This document shows positions 57,159 to 64,000 of a stretch of DNA of 64,000 nucleotides, one piece after another (positions within the stretch are counted from its first letter, which is position 1; every line of letters begins with the position of its first letter). This DNA comes from Diospyros lotus. Taxonomy: Eukaryota; Streptophyta; Magnoliopsida; Ericales; Ebenaceae. The stretch covers positions 49,053,716 through 49,117,715 of the forward strand of contig NC_068338.1 of NCBI RefSeq assembly GCF_014633365.1. The letters are read 5' to 3'. A program made the position numbers and the translations under genes. The notes below the pieces were generated by a model. That model saw nothing but the letters and a program-made list of their open reading frames with translations. It ran no database searches and was not told the DNA's origin.

Positions 57159-60018
57159 TGAGTGCGGGCAACCAAGGCCTGATGATAAATCGAAGCAGAA
57201 CCCTGAAAGTAAACATCCATCAGAGCAGTTAGACAATTGAAGAGACTGACATATGGAAGTCCTGAGTAATGAACTTGTTAACCCTATCTTGTACGCAATG
57301 GAAAGATTCAAAGGAAACCCTCCAAATAATACATCATGTCATAAATTAGAAGACATTTGAAAACTCACGTATGTCCTCAATGAGAAAGCCCGTCTTGAAG
57401 ATTAATCTGATTTTTGAGTCCTTTGCTGAGGTTCCTGAAGATTAAACTGATTTTGATTCCTTTCTGAGTAAAGGCAAGGGAAAAGGAGTCAATTGTGTGA
57501 GACATAAACATATATATATATATATTTTAAATGCAAGCTCCAAGCTTCATAAAGTGGATGAATGCAAGTAATTTGAATTGAATTCCTTTTCCATGGTTAT
57601 TGCATGACACCCACCCCTCGAATGCCAACATGAAAGCTTCAAAAAGATAAGTAAAAGAATAGAGAAATGTAAACACCATCTCTCATATTGAGAACCTACA
57701 GTTGTTAATCTACCTTGCATTTCCGTGTAACTTAATTCTAAAACAAGAAGAAATCCACCATATGACTTACACTAGCATGAAGCAACATTGGGACTGAAGT
57801 TTGGCTTGCATAAAGAATCACAAACAAAAGGGGTCTCTTTAGATAAATTACTTTGAATCCCACTTAAAAAATATTGAGGTAATTTGTTGAAGGGTTTTAG
57901 GGACCTCAATTCATTCTCTTCCAAGTGCAACATAGTGGCTGTGTTCGACCATAAGCTCAAGGTACATGCAAGAGATGCCTTAGTAAGCTCTTTTAATTAG
58001 CCAGCAGCAAGAGACGATCGCACTATATATATGGCAAAGAGAATTCATACAAAATATCTTAGCAGGAGAAGCCGCAGTGAGACCGTCTTTCGATTTTCCT
58101 TTTAAGGGATGCCAGTAGATGACTTTTTATGCTTATATTTTCTATCACCAGCCCCTCTATGGTGTTCTAAGTTGAGCTATATTGCTTCTTAGCATCCTTA
58201 ATTTTCATGTAACTGTCCAAAAGTTTCATCAATCTGAATTCGTGTATCCATAATTTGGAAATAATATGAAACTTGTGTGGATCCAAGTCATCTGACCCAA
58301 AAAAATTGAGATGTAGGGGACAATTAAACCTTCACAAGTGCCAAATTGAGATTTTTAAGCTTTCTCACGTGGTGACCGATCAAAATACCTCCCAATCCAC
58401 CAGGTCTCCTTTCTGTTCTAGTTTTCTTCATATTGATTCTAGGCAAAAAAGAGCATCATCACTAATTGGCCTCAAACTCATCAATATCGAAACCCTAAAT
58501 TCTTTGGATAAACCGTTTCAATTATGCACTATTAATACAAGGGTTTTAAGCAAAATCAGATAAAAAAAGGGATCGGCACAAATAAATGTATTTTCCATGA
58601 TTTCTCAACCAGAAAAACATCGTACATAGCTTCGACAAACAATTAAGAAAAAATCAAAAACAAAAGAAGCGAAGAACGACGCCATGAAAATTCAAACAAA
58701 TGGGGGCTTTCATATAATCATATTCCAGTCAAATCGCAGGGAAATAGAACAGAATCTTGAATATTGCCTCATTGCCCGCATAATTGGACGAGAAAAATCA
58801 AGAACAGGGATTTGGTCGATTGGGAAACGATGGAGGAATAACCATCAGTTGTAAAGGAGAGAATTTACCTTAGAAATGTATGGATCAGCAGAGGATGGTG
58901 ATTCTACATCTTGGCAAAGATGGGATCATGAAGCCAGCCAGAGAAGAGACCACCATAAGGTACAAAGAGAGCCTCGAAAACTGTTTTGAAGCGTTGATTT
59001 GATTGTTTGAAACCTCGGAGACGAAGAAGACATGGCTAATGCTGCAGAAACCAAACAGGCTTACGCCGCCTATTTTGGTGCCCCCATAACCGACTCCCAA
59101 AAATGCCAGCTTGCACGCGCCATCTATTCTGCACGCAAATATATATATATACATACACACACATTATATTTTTTAAGTAATAAAAAAATCACAAATGATA
59201 ATAATATAGCCTGTCCTCGAGTTAATATATTAATTATTTAAGATATTTTAAAAAACTTAATTAACAATTATTTAAGACAGTTTTATTAATTTTCCTAACC
59301 TTAACTTTATAATATTATATAATTGTAGACCAGAATGCTCTTAAAAATTAAGATTTTAAGTTTAGATAATAGTTGTTAATCAATATATAAATTAAAAAAA
59401 ATAAGATATTTAAAATATTATATTTTTTTAATATATATATTAAACTTATTTAGTAATTCTTAAAAAAAATACATGACTTTTTATCTGATATTTTTAAATA
59501 TATATATATATTTTTAGATAAGTATATATTAGATCTTACGAATGAAAAAAATTATGATATATTTTAATGTATTTTAAAATATTTAATAAAAATTTTAAAA
59601 TATTTTTTAACTTTAATTATTTGATATCTTAATTTAAAAAATATTTAAATTTTATATTAATATAATTTTATCTTATTAATTTTAACCAACGTTACCTCTA
59701 TACAAAAATTAACTTTTGTCCAACTTTCACCTAGAATTTTATACTATGCTAAGTAAATATTAAAATAAATTTTACGCCGGTGGCTAAAACTTTTATAATT
59801 TGATATAAATCTCTTATAATTTACTTTTAACGTTCAAGTTATTTTTTAAAAAAATAATAATATTTTTACCGAAGTATGTATAAATAGAATCAACGGGTCT
59901 TTTATTATTTTTTTTCTCAAATGCAAGGGTAAATTTGGAACTGCACCTTTCTACTTCTCTCCCCTTGCTTCTGGTTTGGTCTTCGATCCGCTTCCACTAC
60001 AGAGAAGCAGAGATTGCA
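57159..60018. other. Thioredoxin leader introns, divergent promoter region and SufC promoter
   Basis: From 57159 to about 59030 lies the 5' UTR and leader intron(s) of the minus-strand thioredoxin gene. About 59150-59900 is AT-rich, with one copy of the dispersed repeat. The last part is the SufC promoter and leader. No other coding exon was recognised; the 69-codon frame at 59032-59241 runs into simple AT sequence and is not called. Confidence 0.45.
59361..59525 (+). repeat. Copy of the dispersed AT-rich repeat
   Basis: It follows the block order of the 2700-2880 unit: GTTAATCAATATATAAATTA, then AAATAAGATATTTAAA, then a TATTAAACTTATTTAGTAAT block, then a poly-A/T stretch and TTAGATAAGTAT. 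Same orientation as the 2700 copies. Confidence 0.5.
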
Positions 60019-63000
60019 ATGGCTCTCCTCCACACTTGCTCTTCTTCCACTCCCCCTTCGCTTTCCCATCCTCTTCCCTTCACAATTTCCGCGCCCAAGC
60101 CTCTACAATTCGTGTTTCCTCCCTGCCGCCCTCTCCGTCGCCGTTTGGTGGTGGGCCGGCAGCATCCGAGGCGCCTGACCGCTAGTCTCGCCGTCGAGTC
60201 TCCCACCGCGTCAGGCAAGGACCGCGGCGGCGACTCCCCCAAGCTCCTCCTCGAGGTTAAAGACCTTAACGCCGTGATTGCGGAGTCCAAGCAGCCGATA
60301 CTCAAGGGCGTGAACCTCGTCATCTATGAAGGAGAGGTCTCTAATTTCTAATTATATATGCTAAATTCGTTCGCTTGTTTGTATGTATATATACGAACAG
60401 ATTTATAGCTCTAAAGATGCTTACTTGTTCAATTCTTGTAGGCACATGCTGTTATGGGGAAGAATGGTTCTGGCAAAAGTACTTTTGCTAAGGTGTGGAT
60501 GCTGCTTGAATTTTATGCCCCATGAGGCCCTGGACAAATAGATATTTACTTAAGAGAGTGTTGTTCATAGTATTTTTAAATTCAATTCATCATTCATGGT
60601 TTCCTTCTTGTTGCTTGTCAATCTAATTGTTTTGCTGCAACATCAGTTTTCAGATATGTAAACGGTCTTGTTTATATTGTGTTCTTTGAAGTTTTAAAAA
60701 TTTCATGAATTTGTTTGATGTCTATAACATGCTCAGTTCAGAAGGTAATGATTTGTCTGGTGGTTAGCAGCCATTGTAATCTGAAAAGAAACAGTATTTC
60801 ATCTAGTGGTTAGCAGCTATTGTAATTCGTTTTATCTAGTTGTATATGGGCATGCGTGCTTGTCTACTTGTCTGGTTAGAAGCTGTTCTAATTTTCTGCT
60901 TGTCCAATTCTATAATTGAGGCTCTGTCGGTGGATTCTTGACAATTGTCTTTTTTTCTTCTGAACAAGTTATTTTGCTGATCTATTATCATTTTCTTGTT
61001 CATAAACTCTTGATGAGGCCTTAATATTGTAGGTCCTTGCTGGCCATCCAGATTATGAAGTCACAGGAGGCAGTGTTGTTTTCAAAGGACAAAACATGCT
61101 TGACATGGATCCAGAGGAAAGGTCTCTTGCTGGGCTTTTCATGAGCTTCCAAGCTCCTGTTGAGATCCCTGGTGTTAGTAATATTAACTTCCTAAATATG
61201 GCATATAATGCTCGTAGAAGAAAACTTGGTTTGCCTGAGCTTGGACCTATTGAGGTGTGTAGAAACTATCTACTACTTTAAAAATTCATCTTTTTATTGG
61301 TTGGTCAGAGCCTACACTCTCACGTGAATCAGTATCCTCTCTGAAAATCAGAATTAATTTCAATTTTCTTTTAAAAAACAAGGAGTTGCAAAGAGAGAAT
61401 CATGACTAAGATTATTCAAGAGGAAAAACCTAGAAAAACAGAAATAATAAAATGAGGACAGAAAGCCATAAGCTTTTGATGACCCATTGATGTTAGGGCC
61501 TATTTGATTTTGCTATGAAAATTAGGCTATTGTGTAAGGACGGCCACTTCTGCACCAATTTGCTTCTTATCTTCTAGATTGGAAAATAGTTTATGTTGTA
61601 TACAAAAATACTCTTTTATTTTGGTCAAACACAATTAAAAATATGCACAAGCCTTGAAAGTGCTTCTAAGTTGTCTCACAGTACAACTAAGCATGCAATT
61701 AGTTGAAAAACTGAGACAAGGGAAGAAGATGGAATGCAAAAAGACACTCATTGCTTAGGAGTGTTATCAAGAAGAGCCAGAGCTACTTGCTTCCCCAAAT
61801 ACAAACTTTTTTGTTCAAACAATGCCTTTTGTCAGATTGTAATTGATTCAGAAGTATGATATTATTCTACTACTGGGGAGTTGCTTGATTTTTCTGTGCA
61901 TCAGTCATTGAGCTTTCAGTGATTGAGGAATGTGTACTCCACATCTTGATTCAGGTGTCTGCTTCAAATTGAACTCTTGCACACCTTCTTCAATGGTTTT
62001 GTACTGAAGAGAAAGGCTTTTACTACAAGTAATAGTTAAAAAAAGGATTCCTTATTTTCATTTTTCTTTCTGTTTACAAGAGAAGCAAATTCTCCCACGT
62101 GTATGATTTTAATGGAGCTCTAAACTTGTACCGGATTAATGCATTAATGCCATACATACAGTGAAATCAACTTTTATCTTTACCGTAAAGATGACATATC
62201 TGCTTTCACAATTTTTCTGCATTTCTGGTCCCTTTCTAAAGGGCTTGATTTTGAACTAACTTACTTGGTTTGGAAGACATGAGGCAGAAATCTGGATTGT
62301 GTTTTATGTTGTTTGTTTGTATGCCTGGTCTAGCTAGTAGTTTGATGAGAACAGCACTTGCTAATTTTCTCTGAATAATATGATTCAACTACACGCACTT
62401 TATTTGAGCATTTAACTTTCACTCTCGTTCACCCCTTCCCTCCAATAATAATAATGATCAGATGATTTCTTTATCTTAAAGAAATTTAGATAAAGCTTGG
62501 ATCTTAATTTAGTTCATTAGTAACCAATTACATTTTCTTGTCTTCATTAATGGTAATCGTTGAATTGTTCTATCTGCTGATAAAGTTTTCATTGCAGTTT
62601 TATAGCTATATCTCTCCCAAGCTTGATCTTGTAAACATGAAAATTGACTTCTTGAATCGGAATGTTAACGAAGGATTTAGTGGGGGTGAAAGGAAGCGGA
62701 ATGAAATTTTCCAACTTGCGGTATGGATTCTTGTCTCTTGTTCTTTTTCATTGTACCCTACTGGCTTATAGAAGTAGTGTTCTTTTCTTCCTTTGCATTT
62801 ATTTACTGGGATGTTGATGTTGAATTCATTAATATGAAAGGGCGATAATTTTTTTTTATTTACTTACTTCATGAATTGGACTGTGCAACGTGTAGCCAAG
62901 GTTACACAATTTGGCTTCGAATTTGTGGTTTTGTTTTCTTATTTATGTGAGGGTTACATGTGTAGCCAAGGTCACATGATGGTAATAGCAGCAATTCTGA

Positions 63001-63335
63001 TTTCATTTGTTTCATGGAACACAAAAAGGAAGTTTCATTATTTCTGCTTCTGTATACTTCCTTTTTTCTTCTCCTCCTCTCCAGTTGTGTTCATTTGTCA
63101 GTAAATGGGAAACTCAGTGCAGGGATTTCTGAACTTTTCCTTTGTCTTTCTATTTCAGGTTCTTGGTGCAGACTTGGCTATATTAGATGAGATTGATTCT
63201 GGATTAGATGTTGATGCTCTTCAAGATGTAGCCAAAGCAGTGAATGGGCTTTTGACTCCTAAGAATTCTATTTTGATGATCACTCATTATCTTCGACTTC
63301 TGGAAGTCATTAAACCCACTTATGTTCATATTATG
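60019..63335 (+). CDS. SUFC: Plastid SufC ATPase (ABCI6/NAP7-type), 3' end outside the window
   Basis: Five exons: 60019-60336, 60442-60492, 61033-61254, 62598-62720, 63159-63335, all phase 0, giving 297 residues. Later exon(s) coding about 40 residues lie beyond 64000. The N-terminal 70 residues are Ser/Pro/Arg-rich and look like a plastid transit peptide. ABC motifs: Walker A GKNGSGKS at 112-119, Q-loop region [12 protein letters not shown], signature FSGGE at 224-228, Walker [13 protein letters not shown] with D248/E249, H-loop THY (His281). Family knowledge: SufC works with SufB and SufD in the plastid SUF scaffold that builds Fe-S clusters, and is essential in Arabidopsis. All nucleotide-binding residues are present. 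An in-frame upstream ATG at 59935 exists; the 60019 start (MALLHTCSS) is preferred because it gives a typical transit peptide. Confidence 0.92.
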
Positions 63336-64000
63336 GTGAGCAAGTTATTAATCTCATATCTTATGAACTAGAAGTGATAAGAAAGGGTTAGACTGGAACC
63401 ACCTATCTAATTCACCTTAAGCAGAAATCAATGGACACGTTTGAGTTCCATTCATATGCATGGCATGCTTGTCTTTTTTGTATTTCAGCATCAGTTTTCT
63501 AATCCTATAACACTCCAAGCATATACTTCACAAATCTGTGATATGAATGTCATGACGTGCCTGACCTTAGCAATATTGGAAATTTAAGTTTCTCTTCGTG
63601 TACTTTGATCATCTATTTTCTTTGTGAGCCCCACTACTCTCAGGATTGTAAGCAAGCAATACTAATCTTCATTGCCTGCACATGGCATAAGATTTGCTGC
63701 ATTATCAAACCCGGAGAGCACATTGACCTTTTTGGCTTATGGATTAAACATGCTGAAGACAAACTTTTGTTTTTACAATTATTAGCTCTCAAAAAATATT
63801 TATATATTTGTCGCATCAATTATTCATCGCCTCCCTAATCCTCAGTGCCTAATTGTATTCTTCTTTTTTGTCATTGCTGTCTTTTAAAGTACCAAATTGT
63901 GTGGATATGTGGTGCCTTTTTAATTGTACATAACTGCATCCATTTGGCTGTTGAATAGTAAAAATATTCACTTTTGCTGAAAATATGTAATTTTCCACCA
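63336..64000 (+). other. SufC intron 5 (partial)
   Basis: Begins with donor GTGAGC after THY...YVHIM. The next exon of the family (an EDGRIV-like continuation) was not found before the window end, so the intron is at least 665 bp. Confidence 0.6.

Noticed and set aside
59032..59241. Plus-strand frame MANAAETKQAYAAYF...
   Set aside because: It enters AT simple sequence, has no splice partner and overlaps the probable thioredoxin leader.
1..64000. CRISPR arrays, operons or prokaryotic-type systems
   Set aside because: No regularly spaced repeats and no bacterial-type gene layout; all genes are spliced plant genes or plant transposons.

Overview
This is nuclear DNA of a flowering plant, most likely a eudicot. 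The signs are AT-rich intergenic DNA, many short exons with GT..AG introns, plant-only gene families (EDR4-like, NETWORKED, FAR1-related, PHT1, plastid SufC, methylesterase) and plant-type transposable elements. The species cannot be told from the sequence.

Layout. 1-1973 (-): 5' part of an SHPRH-type SNF2/RING gene that runs off the left edge. 3468-11876 (+): a complete 11-exon ABC1K (UbiB-type) atypical kinase gene with a dead RTE-type LINE fragment in its largest intron. 14498-17532 (-): an EDR4-like zinc-ribbon gene. 21354-23724 (-): a NETWORKED-type actin-binding protein. 26505-33290: a transposon-rich block. It holds tandem Cassandra-like LTRs carrying 5S rRNA-derived sequence, an LTR-retrotransposon remnant split by a 2.5 kb solo LTR with a TTGGT target duplication, and a 2 kb non-autonomous Helitron. 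33288-39300: gene-poor. 39301-41965 (+): a MES17-type methylesterase gene with one missing base in exon 1. 42340-49570: a rearranged block with a putative hAT-like element, a decayed inverted copy of an FRS leader, a 1.66 kb inverted-repeat structure holding three exons of a KIN-4 kinesin, and an intact FAR1-related (FRS) gene (46730-48920, -). 51624-53258 (-): intronless PHT1 phosphate transporter. 53935-54885 (+): a small secreted-protein gene with two disabling lesions. 55538-57158 (-): thioredoxin h with an MGxC lipidation-type N-terminus. 60019 to beyond 63335 (+): plastid SufC/ABCI6, cut by the right edge.

The genes do not form a pathway; they are ordinary neighbouring plant loci. The plastid genes (ABC1K, SufC) and signalling or trafficking genes (EDR4-like, NET, MES, PHT1, thioredoxin) each act separately. 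The most unusual items are the KIN-4 fragment between inverted arms next to a domesticated-transposase (FRS) gene, the nested LTRs with an exact target duplication, the tandem 5S-bearing LTRs, and the two genes with clear lesions.

Exon coordinates were read by eye from splice signals, reading frame and family knowledge; no alignment or search was run.
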